From the NCBI RefSeq assembly GCF_000428045.1, contig NZ_ATZE01000008.1, positions 1-64,000 of the forward strand: a stretch of 64,000 nt of DNA, read 5' to 3'. The DNA is from Sedimenticola selenatireducens DSM 17993 (GTDB lineage Bacteria; Pseudomonadota; Gammaproteobacteria; Chromatiales; Chromatiaceae). The notes beneath the pieces were generated by a model that saw only the letters and a program-made list of their open reading frames with translations, did not search any database and was not told the origin of the DNA. Position 1 is the stretch's first letter. Each line of letters begins with the position of its first letter. The position numbers and the translations under genes are program-made. Shown piece by piece: positions 26,030 to 36,900 of the stretch.

Positions 26030-26701
26030 CTAGATGCCCATGATCTCCAGCAGTTCACCACTGCCAAGCACCTGACAATAGATCATGTTGATGATCTCCA
26101 GCTCCCGGTAGTGCAGTTCATCGGTACCGGCAGCACAGCCATCCTCGATCACGATCACATTGAAGCTTTCATCGGCCAGACTGCGCACTGTGGATGAGAC
26201 ACACTGATCGGTAAAAATCCCCGTCATCACCAGGTTTTTGACACCCATGTTGTGCAGTATCAGACGCAGGTTGGTGCCTGTCAGGGCGCTGTCGGTGGTT
26301 TTGGTGACTACCACCTCACCGGGCCGGGGGGCCAGCTCCGGAATGATCTGGGAACTCTCCTCATCCCTGGGCAACAGCAGGTAGTTCCAGCCCGGCTTTT
26401 TCTGGCTCAGGGAGCGGTCCCGCCCATCCGCCAGCAGACAGGCGATCCGGGCATGCAGCACATCCATGCCCTGTGCCCGGAAACGGGTCTGCAATTGCTG
26501 TACGGTCGGGATGACAACCTCACGCATGCGCTGAATAAACGGCGCCCAGCGCGTCCGCTGTGCCGGATCATCTGACAGTTGCATATAGATATTCTGGATA
26601 TCTATAGTCAGCAAGACCGTCTCCTGTGGGGAGAGTATCAGATCCTCGGGCTCGGGTGCCCCCTGGTAATAGAATGAACGATAATCGGTTTTCCAACCCA
26701 T
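26030..26701 (-). CDS. Isochorismatase-like cysteine hydrolase
   Basis: This 223-residue member of the isochorismatase superfamily has its catalytic triad visible as Asp in LLTIDIQNIY, Lys in VVTKTTDSAL and the nucleophile Cys in GIFTDQCVSSTVRSL. Relatives hydrolyse nicotinamide, biuret, carbamates or isochorismate. Substrate cannot be told from the motifs. No metal-binding His pair typical of nicotinamidase is evident. The gene stands alone; the gap 25784-26029 before it in plus coordinates shows nothing recognisable. Confidence 0.85.
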   Translation of the reverse strand: MGWKTDYRSFYYQGAPEPEDLILSPQETVLLTIDIQNIYMQLSDDPAQRTRWAPFIQRMREVVIPTVQQLQTRFRAQGMDVLHARIACLLADGRDRSLSQKKPGWNYLLLPRDEESSQIIPELAPRPGEVVVTKTTDSALTGTNLRLILHNMGVKNLVMTGIFTDQCVSSTVRSLADESFNVIVIEDGCAAGTDELHYRELEIINMIYCQVLGSGELLEIMGI

Positions 26702-26909
26702 ACTTCCCCCGTTGGTGACTGTGCAGAGAACAGGCAGAGTGCACGCTGCCTGGTCAGACGTGGTACCACCGATTCACCGGTAAAAGACGACAGCCGGCAT
26801 AAGCGGGTGGATAATATCCCTCGACAGCCAGGAACCGTATGCTTCGGGCCCGACGCTGGCAGATGGGGAAGATATTATCAGGTTTATTGCATCCAGATTT
26901 GGGAGATCC

Positions 26910-27881
26910 ATGATTTCAGCAACACTTGCCATCACCTTTGGCCTGGCACTTCTCGTCTGGAGTGCCGACCGCTTTGTCGAGGGTGCGGCCGCCACTGCAC
27001 GCCATTTCAGCATGCCGCCGCTCCTCATCGGCATGGTAGTCGTCGGCTTCGGCACTTCGGCCCCCGAGATGATTGTTTCGGCAATTGCTGCTTCTCAAGG
27101 GAATCCCGGGCTTGCTCTCGGGAACGCCTATGGATCGAATATTACCAATATCGGCCTCATCCTGGGTCTGACGGCACTAATCAGTCCCATCCTTGTGCAA
27201 TCATTGGTGCTGCGCAGAGAGTTGCCGATCCTCAGTGCGGTCACGGCTTTGGCCGCCTGGCAGCTTTGGGATGGAGAGATCACCCGCAACGATGCCTTGG
27301 TGCTATTGGCCCTGTTCGGTGGATTGATGAGCTGGACTATTTGGCAAGGCATACGGAAGAAGGCCGATACATTGGGTAGCGAGATGGATAGGGAATTGAA
27401 TATCCAAACCATGCGGATTGGCCAGGCAATTTTCTGGCTGAGCATAGGTCTGCTGCTACTGATTGTCAGCTCTCGTATCCTGGTCTGGGGGGCGGTAACG
27501 ATCGCGTCTGGCTTTGGGGTCAGCGACCTGGTGATCGGCCTGACTATCCTTGCAGTTGGGACCTCCCTGCCAGAACTGGCCGCCTCAATCGTTGCCATCC
27601 GAAAAAAAGAACATGATATCGCACTTGGCAATATACTCGGATCCAACCTGTTCAATACGCTGGCCGTGGTGGGAATCGCCGGGATAATCCATCCCATGTC
27701 AGTGGACCCGGACGTCCTGGTACGGGACATACCGGTCATGGCTGTTCTGACCCTCTCACTGTTCCTTGTCGGTTACGGATTTCACGGCCCAGGCAGAATC
27801 AATCGATTTGAAGGTGCGATTCTGTTGTTCGGTTATATCGGCTACACCACCTACCTGGTGAGCACCGTCTTCAACCAGTGA
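26910..27881 (+). CDS. CaCA-family calcium/sodium antiporter (YrbG type)
   Basis: This 323-residue inner-membrane protein has about ten TM helices and the two alpha-repeats of the cation/Ca2+ exchanger superfamily. They are GFGTSAPEMIVSAIAA...GNAYGSNITNIGLILG in the first half and AVGTSLPELAASIVA...GNILGSNLFNTLAVVG in the second. The paired Glu residues in these repeats bind cations. It would extrude Ca2+ (or a related cation) against Na+ or H+. GGGAGATCC precedes the ATG. A small hairpin (CAGGCAG/CTGCCTG, 26731-26752) lies upstream. Confidence 0.92.
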   Translation: MISATLAITFGLALLVWSADRFVEGAAATARHFSMPPLLIGMVVVGFGTSAPEMIVSAIAASQGNPGLALGNAYGSNITNIGLILGLTALISPILVQSLVLRRELPILSAVTALAAWQLWDGEITRNDALVLLALFGGLMSWTIWQGIRKKADTLGSEMDRELNIQTMRIGQAIFWLSIGLLLLIVSSRILVWGAVTIASGFGVSDLVIGLTILAVGTSLPELAASIVAIRKKEHDIALGNILGSNLFNTLAVVGIAGIIHPMSVDPDVLVRDIPVMAVLTLSLFLVGYGFHGPGRINRFEGAILLFGYIGYTTYLVSTVFNQ

Positions 27882-28093
27882 AGGGGTTTAACAACAAGGC
27901 GAAGGTAATCAGCCACAAGGCCTAGGAACTCCACACTGCCAAGAGCTATATGCGAAATCTATATCACTGAATGACAGGGTTACCTTTACCGAAAACTGTG
28001 CATATATTTGTGTACCGAGCCACAAAGTTACTGTGTATTTCACCAAACAGCGGGAGCGAAATATATCGTAATGACGGAACTTGGAGCTCAGCT

Positions 28094-28795
28094 CTAGTCT
28101 CCGGTCGGCGAAATTTTGAATGAACACACATTGTCCTGTACCCGTAATGATTCTGCCAATGTGGCCATGTTTGCGGAATTCGTGGTGCGAATAATCATCC
28201 GATACTCGAATGACGATGTGTTGTCACCAACCCGATAGCTCATGTTCGCCACGGTAAAACCATGTTCCTGCAATACCCGCCTTATCTCACTTTCCGGCAA
28301 CGCGGTATTGCGATCAAAACGTATGTGATAGTGCGCATAAAACTGGGAAGGCAGCTTGGTTTCAATCCAACGGAATACCGACAACGTCCCCAACGTCAAC
28401 AAAGTAGCGACAACTGCCGGAAAGTAAAATCCAATGCCAATCAGAATACCGATGGCGGCCGTGATCCAGATCGACGCCGCTGTGGTCAGTCCCCTGACAC
28501 TCAGCCCTTCCTTGAATATCACTCCGGCACCCAGAAAACCGATTCCGGTCATAATGCCTTGGGCCATGCGGGCTGGATCGGCACGCACCGTATCCAGGAG
28601 TGTCTGGGGCAGCCATTTCCACTGAAAATAGGTCACCAGCATCAATGTGCTGGACGCCATACAGACCAGCACATGGGTGCGGAATCCTGCCGGTCTGGCA
28701 TGAAAACTCCGTTCAAGACCAATGGCGCCCCCGACGACCATTGCGCCCACAAGATGACCAATAATGATTAAGCCAGTGGTATCCAGGTCACTCAT
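28094..28795 (-). CDS. MgtC/SapB family membrane protein
   Basis: This 233-residue protein begins with five hydrophobic segments carrying the MgtC signature: GAIGLERSFHARPAGFRTHVLVCMAS, then GIGFLGAGVIFKEGLSVRGLTTAASIW. A cytosolic ACT-like C-terminal domain follows (residues about 145-233). MgtC proteins help survival at low Mg2+ and modulate the F1Fo ATP synthase in pathogens; in free-living bacteria the role is unclear. It may fit with the Ca antiporter transcribed toward it. The gap 27882-28093 is AT-rich and holds no gene. Confidence 0.9.
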   Translation of the reverse strand: MSDLDTTGLIIIGHLVGAMVVGGAIGLERSFHARPAGFRTHVLVCMASSTLMLVTYFQWKWLPQTLLDTVRADPARMAQGIMTGIGFLGAGVIFKEGLSVRGLTTAASIWITAAIGILIGIGFYFPAVVATLLTLGTLSVFRWIETKLPSQFYAHYHIRFDRNTALPESEIRRVLQEHGFTVANMSYRVGDNTSSFEYRMIIRTTNSANMATLAESLRVQDNVCSFKISPTGD

Positions 28796-28910
28796 TTTTG
28801 CCGAAATAGTCCAGTTAATGTTGCGTATACCGAAAGTGTAGGCACACTTCCTGACAACGCAACCGTGCCGGGACAGTGCAGTTCAATCTACCAATTACAC
28901 TCAACAACAG

Positions 28911-29240
28911 TTACACCAGGTAAAACCAGGCCTCGGCGTTTTGCCGGTCAATATGAATACTGATTTCACAATAGGCATGTTCCGACACCGGATCGTCACC
29001 ACAACTGCAACCGGCAATGATCTCGCTGAAAAACACACCGACCTGAACGACAAGCTGTTGCGCAGTGGCTGATTTATCCAGCAGGGTGAACTCCAGATCG
29101 GAATCATCCACATAGCCACCCTGTGCAACCCCCTGCTGTAGCGGCAGGATGCCCGGCGCAAGGGCCAGCAGTTCATTTTTCAGTGACTGTTCAAATGATT
29201 TGGTCGGCCAGTCGTGCAGGGCTTGTTGCAGTTTTATCAA
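28911..29240 (-). CDS. Conserved hypothetical protein with CSCGDDP motif
   Basis: This 109-residue soluble protein is of a type I have seen as a hypothetical in sulfur-oxidising gammaproteobacteria, but I cannot name a family. It appears to start with TTG, ten bases after AGGAT. The centre predicts beta strands (LEFTLLD, QQLVVQVGVFFSEIIAG) followed by a CSCGDDP motif and a short beta C-terminus. It has no signal peptide. The Cys-x-Cys-Gly-Asp-Asp motif could bind metal, but that is speculation. Confidence 0.6.
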   Translation of the reverse strand: MIKLQQALHDWPTKSFEQSLKNELLALAPGILPLQQGVAQGGYVDDSDLEFTLLDKSATAQQLVVQVGVFFSEIIAGCSCGDDPVSEHAYCEISIHIDRQNAEAWFYLV

Positions 29241-29288
29241 GGGGTATCCTGTTGTGCTCTTGATATACGGTTTATATGCACACCCGAA

Positions 29289-29627
29289 TCACGGTTTCAC
29301 ATCAATGCATTCAGTCACCGGGTCCTGCTCACTACCGCTATCTTTACAATACCGCAACCGACCGTCGGCATGGCCGATCCAGGCGCGTCGATCACTGTTG
29401 CTGATATCGGTTACGGCAGAGCCATTCGCCTTGATTGCCGTGGTACAAGTTGTCCAGTACGGCACGGCGGTCCCACCGCCACCGTTGCAGAAACGCACGC
29501 TGCCGTCGCTATAACCAATCCAGGCACCGTTGACGCCATTAACGCTGATGACACTGACGCCGCTGGCAGCAATCACCGAGCCGGTCAGCAATGCCAGCAG
29601 GGGTAAACTTATCCATATTCTGCTCAT
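29289..29627 (-). CDS. Small secreted protein with two AWIG-DG repeats
   Basis: This 112-residue protein starts at 29627 after AGAGGAG. A signal peptide (LLALLTGSVIAASG) is followed by two internal repeats, AWIGYSDGSVRFCN and AWIGHADGRLRYCK. Each repeat ends in a Cys and is followed by a Cys-containing loop (TTCTTAIKANG; VTECIDV), so two disulfides are likely. I do not recognise a family. It is probably a small periplasmic or outer-surface beta protein. Confidence 0.6.
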   Translation of the reverse strand: MSRIWISLPLLALLTGSVIAASGVSVISVNGVNGAWIGYSDGSVRFCNGGGGTAVPYWTTCTTAIKANGSAVTDISNSDRRAWIGHADGRLRYCKDSGSEQDPVTECIDVKP

Positions 29628-29770
29628 GACCACTCCTCTGTCATTTTTATACACAGGATCGGTGGCTGGATTATTTGTCACCGACCACTCAGCACAAAAC
29701 CAGTCAGGGATAGACCTGATTGGTTTTACCATTGTAGATCAGTTCTCCGGGTAGTTGGATACGGAAGCAT

Positions 29771-32700
29771 TCAGGGAGTGACCAGCTTTACCCGGCTCCC
29801 CTCCCGACTGCTGCTGATGTCCAGGCGCAGCGGCATCTGCTCCTTCAGTTCAGCCACGTGGGAGATCACGCCGATCATACGGCCCGATGACTGCAGATCA
29901 ATCAACGTGCGGATCGCCAGGTCGAGGGACTCGGGATCGAGTGAACCGAATCCCTCATCAATAAACAGGGTGTCGAGCCGGATACCACCGGAATAGGCCT
30001 GCACCACATCGGATAGGCCCAGGGCCAGGGAGAGCGCGGCCAGAAAGCTCTCACCACCGGAGAGGGTGGCCACCGGACGGCACTTGCCGGTGTAGGCATC
30101 CTCCACCTCCAGTTCCAGGCCCGATGCCCGGTTGCCCTTGGCCCGCTCACTCTTGCGCAACAATTGGTAGCGTCCCTTGCTCATCAATTGCAGACGCCGA
30201 CTCGCCTCCACCAGCACATCGTCCAGCAACACGCTGAGCACGAAGCGCTGCAGGCTGACCTTGTCGCCGGTCTGGCCATTGGCCACATCGCTGAGGGTAC
30301 CGATCAGGGCGTACTGCTGCTCCAACTCCACGCACTGGCGTTCGCTCTGCTGCAGTGTTTCCCTGGCATCCTGTAACTGGCCCTGCCGTTTATCCAGTTG
30401 ACGCCACACCTGGTCGGCGGTGGCCCTGGTTTCGGTCACTGAAGCCAATTGCCGTTCCAGGGCTGGGATGTCCGGTGCCGCATGACCCTCCAGGGCTGCC
30501 TGTTGCTGTCGCAGCGCTCCACTGGTTTGTTGGACCGTCTGCTCATAGTCGCGCACCGTCTGCTGCAGCCGGGACCATTCGTCTTCGCTGAGCAAGGCCC
30601 CGAGAAACCCTGCCTCGTCGGCAATCGGGCTGCTCTTCAGGGCTTCCATCCATTGCTCCTCCGCCCGCTGTGCGGCAGCCTGCGCCGACACCTGGGACTC
30701 TTCCGCTGACTGGCAGGTGGCCTTGGCGGAGGCATGGGCACTGCTGGCCTGTTGGTGCCGGGAACGGGCCTCACTGATCACCCGATTCAGCCGCTCGATT
30801 TCCGCACCGGTCTCGCGGATCACACGGTCAAGCAACCCCGGCTCACGATAATCGGCGGGTAGTTCCTGCTCGGCACTCTTCAGCTCACTACTGGCAGCGG
30901 CCAACGCAGAACGCTGCGCCATTACCTGGGCATTGAGTCGTTCCAGACGGGCGCGGCGTTTCTCCTCGTCCAGTTTCTGTTCACCATCCCGGGTATCCAG
31001 GGACTGCAATTTTTGCCGGATGGACGCCTGTCTCTCCACGGCCTGCTGGAGTGTCTGCTGTTGCTGCTGAAGCTGCTGCAGCGACAAATCCTTCACCTCG
31101 CCCAACTGTTGTGCCAGCTCGTTGATGCGGTCATCCAGGCTCGCGATTTCACTCTTTTTTCGGGTGTAGTCATCACGCGCCGTATTCAGCCGCTCCTGAG
31201 CCGCCTGCACCGCCAGACGTGCCTGCTCCAGGGTTGACTGGCCCGGCAGATCGCCGGCGGACTCGGCCGGTGCCGGATGCTCCCGGCTGCCACAGACCGG
31301 GCAGGGTTGATCCGCTTGCAGCTCCCGGGCCAGCAGGGCCGCCTGTCCCTGATGCCAGGCCAGTTCGACGCGCTTGCAGGTATCGGCCTGGTCCTGAAGC
31401 TCCGCCGCCAACCGCTTGCCCGTCTGCCCGGCCTGATCCAACTCCTGCCGCTGTCGCTCACGCTGTCGGAACCAGCTATCCAGGGTGGTTTTATCCCTCA
31501 CCTGATCGCTGATCTGCTTGAGCTGCAACGGGGCATCGTGCAACTGGTTGAGCCGCGCCTGCTGCCGACTCAGCTCATGCTGGAACTGCTCCCGCTGTTG
31601 GAGAATCTGTTGCAGTTCAGCCTGTACCTTCTGCTGTGCAGCCAGAACTTCCTGCTCAGCCGCTTCCGCCATTTTCAGCTGTTTAACCGCATGGGCCAGC
31701 CGCACAGCACGCTGTTGATACCCCTGCAGGGTAGCCAACTGCCGCTTCTGCTGATCCAGGGTTTCACTCAGTGCCTCGCTCTGTTTCAGCGTCGCTTCCG
31801 CGTCTGCCAGTGCCTGTCGGGCCTGTTCCAATACCTGTTGTGACTGCTGCCGTTTTTGTCGCGCCTCCTGCAGTGCCTCACGGGCTATCGACCAGCGATC
31901 GAACAGCGGCTTGAGTCGACCGGCCTGCTCTGCCCGCTGCAGTCGTTGCTGCATCAGCTTGATCTCATCCTGCCGCTGTTCGAGTCCGGCCTGCTGCTGT
32001 TGCAGTTTCGCCAACCGCGCAAACCCGTCTTGAAGATGCCGCGCCTGCTGCAGCGCCTGCACTGCCTCTGCATGTTGACTCTCCGCCACCCGTTGTCGCG
32101 CCTGGGCCTGTTCCAGCTCCGGTTGCAGTGCCTGCAACGCCTCATTCAACTGTGCCGGTGTCTCAAGACCGATCCCCTGCAGGATGCCCTGCTGGATCTG
32201 TCGTCCCTTTTCCACCTCACGCCGGATTCCGGCCGACTGTGCCTTCAACCGCTCTTCCAGTTGTCGGTAGGTCCGGGTCTGGAACAGTTGACTGAAGATC
32301 TCCTCCCGCTGCCTCGATTCGGCCAGCAGCAGCTCCCGGAACTTCCCCTGGGGCAACACCATTACCTGGCGAAACTGCTCCACGCTGAGACCGGTAAGCT
32401 GTTCAATCTCCCGGGTTGCCTCGCTCACCTTGCTTGGGACCAACAGGCGCTCGCTACCGTCCGGATCGATAGCCCAGAGCTGGGCCTCGGTTGACTGGGT
32501 GGTGGTCCCGTCGCCCCGCGCCTTGGGCCGTTGCTGTTCCGGCACCCGGCGGATACGGTAGCCCCGCCCCGCCAGCTCGAAACTGAAGATCACTTCGGTC
32601 AGGGTGTCGTCAGCGGCATAATCACAGCGCATCTGGCTCCCCTCCCGCTCATCACCGGTGGTGCGGCCATAGAGGGCGAAGCAGATAGCATCGAGGATGG

Positions 32701-32827
32701 TGGTCTTGCCCGAACCGGTGGGACCGTTGATCAGGAACAGGGGGTTTTCACCCAGCCGTTCAAACGGGATGGTTTCGGATGCCTGAAAAGGCCCGAAGGC
32801 ACACATGGTGAGACTCAGAGGCCGCAT
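29771..32827 (-). CDS. sbcC: Exonuclease subunit SbcC
   Basis: This 1018-residue SMC-like ATPase pairs with SbcD to cut hairpins and covalently blocked DNA ends. The Walker A GPTGSGKTT is near residue 38. Long coiled coils flank a zinc hook (QPCPVCGSREHPAP, about residue 500) that joins two complexes. The ABC signature LSGGESFLAALSLALG and Walker B LDTLFIDEGFG lie near the C-terminus. The start at 32827 comes one base after the sbcD stop (TGAGATG), so translation is coupled. An earlier in-frame start overlapping sbcD is rejected. It is the last gene of a four-gene operon. Confidence 0.95.
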   Translation of the reverse strand: MRPLSLTMCAFGPFQASETIPFERLGENPLFLINGPTGSGKTTILDAICFALYGRTTGDEREGSQMRCDYAADDTLTEVIFSFELAGRGYRIRRVPEQQRPKARGDGTTTQSTEAQLWAIDPDGSERLLVPSKVSEATREIEQLTGLSVEQFRQVMVLPQGKFRELLLAESRQREEIFSQLFQTRTYRQLEERLKAQSAGIRREVEKGRQIQQGILQGIGLETPAQLNEALQALQPELEQAQARQRVAESQHAEAVQALQQARHLQDGFARLAKLQQQQAGLEQRQDEIKLMQQRLQRAEQAGRLKPLFDRWSIAREALQEARQKRQQSQQVLEQARQALADAEATLKQSEALSETLDQQKRQLATLQGYQQRAVRLAHAVKQLKMAEAAEQEVLAAQQKVQAELQQILQQREQFQHELSRQQARLNQLHDAPLQLKQISDQVRDKTTLDSWFRQRERQRQELDQAGQTGKRLAAELQDQADTCKRVELAWHQGQAALLARELQADQPCPVCGSREHPAPAESAGDLPGQSTLEQARLAVQAAQERLNTARDDYTRKKSEIASLDDRINELAQQLGEVKDLSLQQLQQQQQTLQQAVERQASIRQKLQSLDTRDGEQKLDEEKRRARLERLNAQVMAQRSALAAASSELKSAEQELPADYREPGLLDRVIRETGAEIERLNRVISEARSRHQQASSAHASAKATCQSAEESQVSAQAAAQRAEEQWMEALKSSPIADEAGFLGALLSEDEWSRLQQTVRDYEQTVQQTSGALRQQQAALEGHAAPDIPALERQLASVTETRATADQVWRQLDKRQGQLQDARETLQQSERQCVELEQQYALIGTLSDVANGQTGDKVSLQRFVLSVLLDDVLVEASRRLQLMSKGRYQLLRKSERAKGNRASGLELEVEDAYTGKCRPVATLSGGESFLAALSLALGLSDVVQAYSGGIRLDTLFIDEGFGSLDPESLDLAIRTLIDLQSSGRMIGVISHVAELKEQMPLRLDISSSREGSRVKLVTP

Positions 32828-32828
32828 C

Positions 32829-33974
32829 TCAGCCCTCTCCCTCTTCCCGGTGTATCTGCTCCAGCAGATCGGCAATCAGGGCCTGCTGTTCGGGTGTCAG
32901 CGAGTCTCCCCGCACCTGCCGGTAGAAGTCCTGGAACATGGCCAGTTCACCGCGCTTCAACTGATCCCGCTGCAGGGTGTGCTGTTCACTACTCGCCATC
33001 AGCCCCGGACGCTCCAGGTGCAGCACGTTGGGATAGACCGCCCGCAGCTTGCCCATGATGTCGAGGATGGCGTGACTGTCGGTCAGGCGTACCAGCAGGT
33101 AGTCATCGCGCTGCGGATCATCCTGCCCCTGCGCCAGCAATTGTTCCAGCTCGCCCTCCAGGATGCGCATGTCGTGCAGCGGCTGGAGATCCACCTGCTC
33201 GATCTGGCTGATGCCCGCCCCATCCAGATCCACCAGGGTCACCGACTTGTGGTGCCGGGCTTCGGAGAAGGAGTACTTGAGGATCGAGCCGGCATAGCGG
33301 ATATGCTCCGCCCCCCGGAACTGGCGGCCATGCAGATGGCCCAAAGCGACATAATCGAAGGGCTGGAAATGGCCGGGTGAGACCCACTCGGCACCGCCGA
33401 TGGAGAGAGGTCTCTCCGATTCAGAGACCTCGCCACCGGCCAGGAAGCAGTGACTCAGCAACACACAGGGAGAGCGCCCGGCATTATGCTCCAGGATCCG
33501 GCCGGTGAGAAAACCCATCGCCTCGTCATGGCTGGCGACCTCGTTATCGAACAGCTGTCGAACACTGGCCGGGTCGGCATAGGGAATGGCGTAGAAGGCC
33601 ACTTCATCACCCGGTGGACCGAGCAGGATCGGTTGTGGCTCCGGCGTCAGATGGCCAACGATGTGCAGCCCGGCCCTGGTCAGGTGCCGGGCGCCGAACG
33701 CCAGCCGTTCCGGTCCGTCGTGATTGCCGGCAATCATGATCACCGGCACCTCCAGTTCCAGGCAGATGCGGTTCAGCACCTTATCCAGCAGTGCCACGGC
33801 GGCGGCCGGCGGCACTGAACGGTCATAGATATCACCGGCCACCAGCACCACATCCACCCGTCGGGCCTCGATCAGGTCGGTAATCTGCTGCAATACATGG
33901 CGCTGATCTTCCAGCAGGGAAAGATTGTGAAACTGTCGGCCGATATGCCAGTCGGCGGTATGCAGTATTCTCAT
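32829..33974 (-). CDS. sbcD: Exonuclease subunit SbcD
   Basis: This 381-residue Mre11-type Mn-dependent nuclease has all phosphoesterase motifs visible: LHTADWHIG (residues 4-12), LVAGDIYDRS, MIAGNHDGPERL and LSHCFLAGG, with YVALGHLHGRQ. It forms the nuclease head of the SbcCD complex. Its ATG overlaps the stop codon of the RND pump gene (ATGA), an arrangement that usually means coupled translation. This places a DNA-repair gene pair inside an efflux operon. Confidence 0.95.
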   Translation of the reverse strand: MRILHTADWHIGRQFHNLSLLEDQRHVLQQITDLIEARRVDVVLVAGDIYDRSVPPAAAVALLDKVLNRICLELEVPVIMIAGNHDGPERLAFGARHLTRAGLHIVGHLTPEPQPILLGPPGDEVAFYAIPYADPASVRQLFDNEVASHDEAMGFLTGRILEHNAGRSPCVLLSHCFLAGGEVSESERPLSIGGAEWVSPGHFQPFDYVALGHLHGRQFRGAEHIRYAGSILKYSFSEARHHKSVTLVDLDGAGISQIEQVDLQPLHDMRILEGELEQLLAQGQDDPQRDDYLLVRLTDSHAILDIMGKLRAVYPNVLHLERPGLMASSEQHTLQRDQLKRGELAMFQDFYRQVRGDSLTPEQQALIADLLEQIHREEGEG

Positions 33975-36900
33975 TGCTCCATCAACCGCTTCCAGCCGGC
34001 TATACCCTGCTCCATCAACAGATAGTTCACCGGCACCAGTAGCAGCGTGATAAAGGTGGCAAACAGGATGCCAAATCCAAGCGAAACCGCCATCGGGATC
34101 AGAAACTGCGCCTGGGTGGACTGCTCGAACAGCAGCGGCATCAACCCGCTAAAGGTGGTCAGCGAGGTAAGCATGACCGGACGGAAGCGCGCCACGCCGG
34201 CATTCAGGATCGCCTCCTGCAAACCACCGGACTGTTTGTGATTGTTGATGAAGTCCACCAGTACCAGGCTATCGTTCACCACCACACCCACCAGGGCCAT
34301 CATTCCCAGCAGACTGAGCATGGTGAGATCCATGCCCATGATCCAGTGTCCGGCCAGCGCACCGATGGCACCGAACGGGATAATCGACATGACAACCAAA
34401 GGCTGCAGATAGGATTTGAACGGGATAGCCAACAGGCCGTAAATGACAAACAGCATAATCCCCAGCCCGATGCCCAGGGAGCCGAACGACTCCTGTTGCT
34501 CCTTCATCTCGCCCTCAAAGCTGTAACTGACGCCCGGATACTGCAACAGCAGATTGTCGAGAAAATCGCTCAACTCACCCTGCAGTATGGTCATGTTGGC
34601 CGTTGCCTTGTTGATATCAGCGGCTACCTTGACGGTACGGTATCGGTTAATGCGGATAATTGAAGTGGGACTCTTGCCCGGCTTGAGTGTAACCACCTGG
34701 CCCAGAGGCACGTTTAGCCCGCTGGCGTTGGTGATGCGCAGATCCTCCAGATTGGCTACCGATTTGCGCTCGGATTCAGGGTAACGCACCATCACCCGGA
34801 TATCCTCCCGACCACGCTGTATCCGCTGTACCTGAAAACCGTAGAAGGCATTACGGATCTGGTTGAGTACATCCGAACGGGTCAGCCCCAGGGCATGGGC
34901 CTCATCCTTCAACTCAATCTGCAACTCCTGTTTGCCATCCGACAGGGTATCGCTGATATCGAACACCGCCGGATAGAGCGCCAGCCGCTCCTTCGTCTTG
35001 TCCGCCACTTCCGAGAGCGCGGCAAAATCAACTCCGGAGAACTGGATCTCGATCGGGTCGGAGATACGGCCAATCTCCGCCCGGAAGGTGAGACTCTCGG
35101 CACCGGGGATCACTCCGATCATCTTGCGCCACTCCCGCACCAGTTCGATACTGGTGACCTGCGATATACGATCTTCCGGCGCCACGATCTCGAACATCAC
35201 CAGACCGGTGTGGGAGCCGGAACCACGCGCACCACTGGAGCCGGTGGTGGACTGGATATCCAGCACCAGATCGACCCCCTCCCCATCGCGATACTTCCGC
35301 TTCAGGCTAAAGGCAGCATCGGTAATCTTGCGGATATAGCGATCGGTCACTTCAAACGGCGTGCCGGTAGGCATGGTCAGGGAGGCGCGCGCCAGTTCAC
35401 TCTGTACCCGGGGCCAGAAAGTAAAGCGGGTCCAGCCGGTGGTGGCCAGGGTTACCATGATCAGCAGAATGCCACCGAACAGCACCAGGGTGCTCCAGCG
35501 GTGATCCAACGCCGTTTTCAACACTGGCCGGTAATAGCGCAGGATTGCCCGCTCAAAACCATCGGCAAAGCCCTGCTGGAATCGTTCCAGCAATCCGGGT
35601 TGATGGCGTTCCGAGCGCAGCTTGATATGTTTGAGGTGAGCCGGCAGGACAAACTTGGACTCGATCAACGAGAACAGGAAGATCGGGATCACCACGATGG
35701 GGATCTGGGCAAACAGCAGGCCCCGACGCCCCTCAATAAAGGCCAGCGGCAGAAACGCAGCGATGGTGGTGAGAATACCAAAGGTGACCGGCACGGCAAC
35801 CTCCCGGGTACCCCGTATCGCCGCTTCCAGTCCATTCTCGGCATGCCGCAGGTGAGTGTAGACATTCTCACCGGTGACGATGGCGTCATCCACCACGATA
35901 CCCAGCACCAGCAGGAAAGCGAAGAGACTGAACACATTCAGGCTGACATCAAAAAAGGGCATGGCCACGAACGCACCCATGAAGCTGACGGGCACGCCGA
36001 TAAACACCCAGAAGGCGATGGATGGACGCAGGAACAGGGTCAACAGCAGCAACACCAGGACACCACCCTGAATGGCATTGTTGGTCAGGGTCTGCAGGCG
36101 CTTCTTCACAATGCGGGAACGGTCCCGCCAGGTGGTCATCTCAACCCCCTGTGGCAGTGAGGCCTGACGCTCCGCCACATAGGCCTTCACCTTGTCCGCC
36201 ACGTCAATGGCGCTCTGATCCCCCACCCGGAACACATCCACAAAGCCGGCCATCTTGCCGTTGAAGCGGCTGCGCAGCGGCGACTCCTCGAATCCGTCAT
36301 TGACCCGGGCCAGGTCCTTCACCCGGACAATACTGCCGTCCGGATGGGTCAGCACAATGATGCTGTCAAACTGATCGCGGCGGTAGGCTTGCCCCTTGGA
36401 ACGGATCAGGATCTCTCCGGCATCGGCCTTGATATTCCCCGCTGAAAGATCCAGCGCACTGTTGGAAATCGCCTGCGCCACCTCACGCAGGCTGATGCCA
36501 TACTGGCGCAAACTATCCTCGGACATCTCAATCGCGATTTCATAGGCGCGCACCGAATCCAGCTCTACCTGGGTGATGCCGGGGATACGCAGCAGATCAT
36601 CACGTACCTGTTCCGTCAATCCGCGGATCTCCCGCTCCGGATAGTGGCCCGCTATCGCAACAGTGATCACTTCCCGTCGCCAGGTGGCCAGGCTGACCAC
36701 CGGCTTCTCCGCATCGACCGGCAGGTTGTTGATGGAGTCGACGCGGCTCTTGATATCGGCCAGCATCTCCCGGGGATCATAACCGTTGTCAATCTCCAGA
36801 CCGATGCTGGCAGTACCCTCGGACGAACGACTGGTGATCTCCTTGATCCCTTCCAGATCCTGTACCGCCTCCTCGACCAGAATGGCTATACCCTGCTCCG

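Noticed and set aside
34895-36160. 421-residue plus-strand frame opposite the RND pump
   Set aside because: Shadow of a well-supported gene; Gln/His-rich composition without any family pattern.
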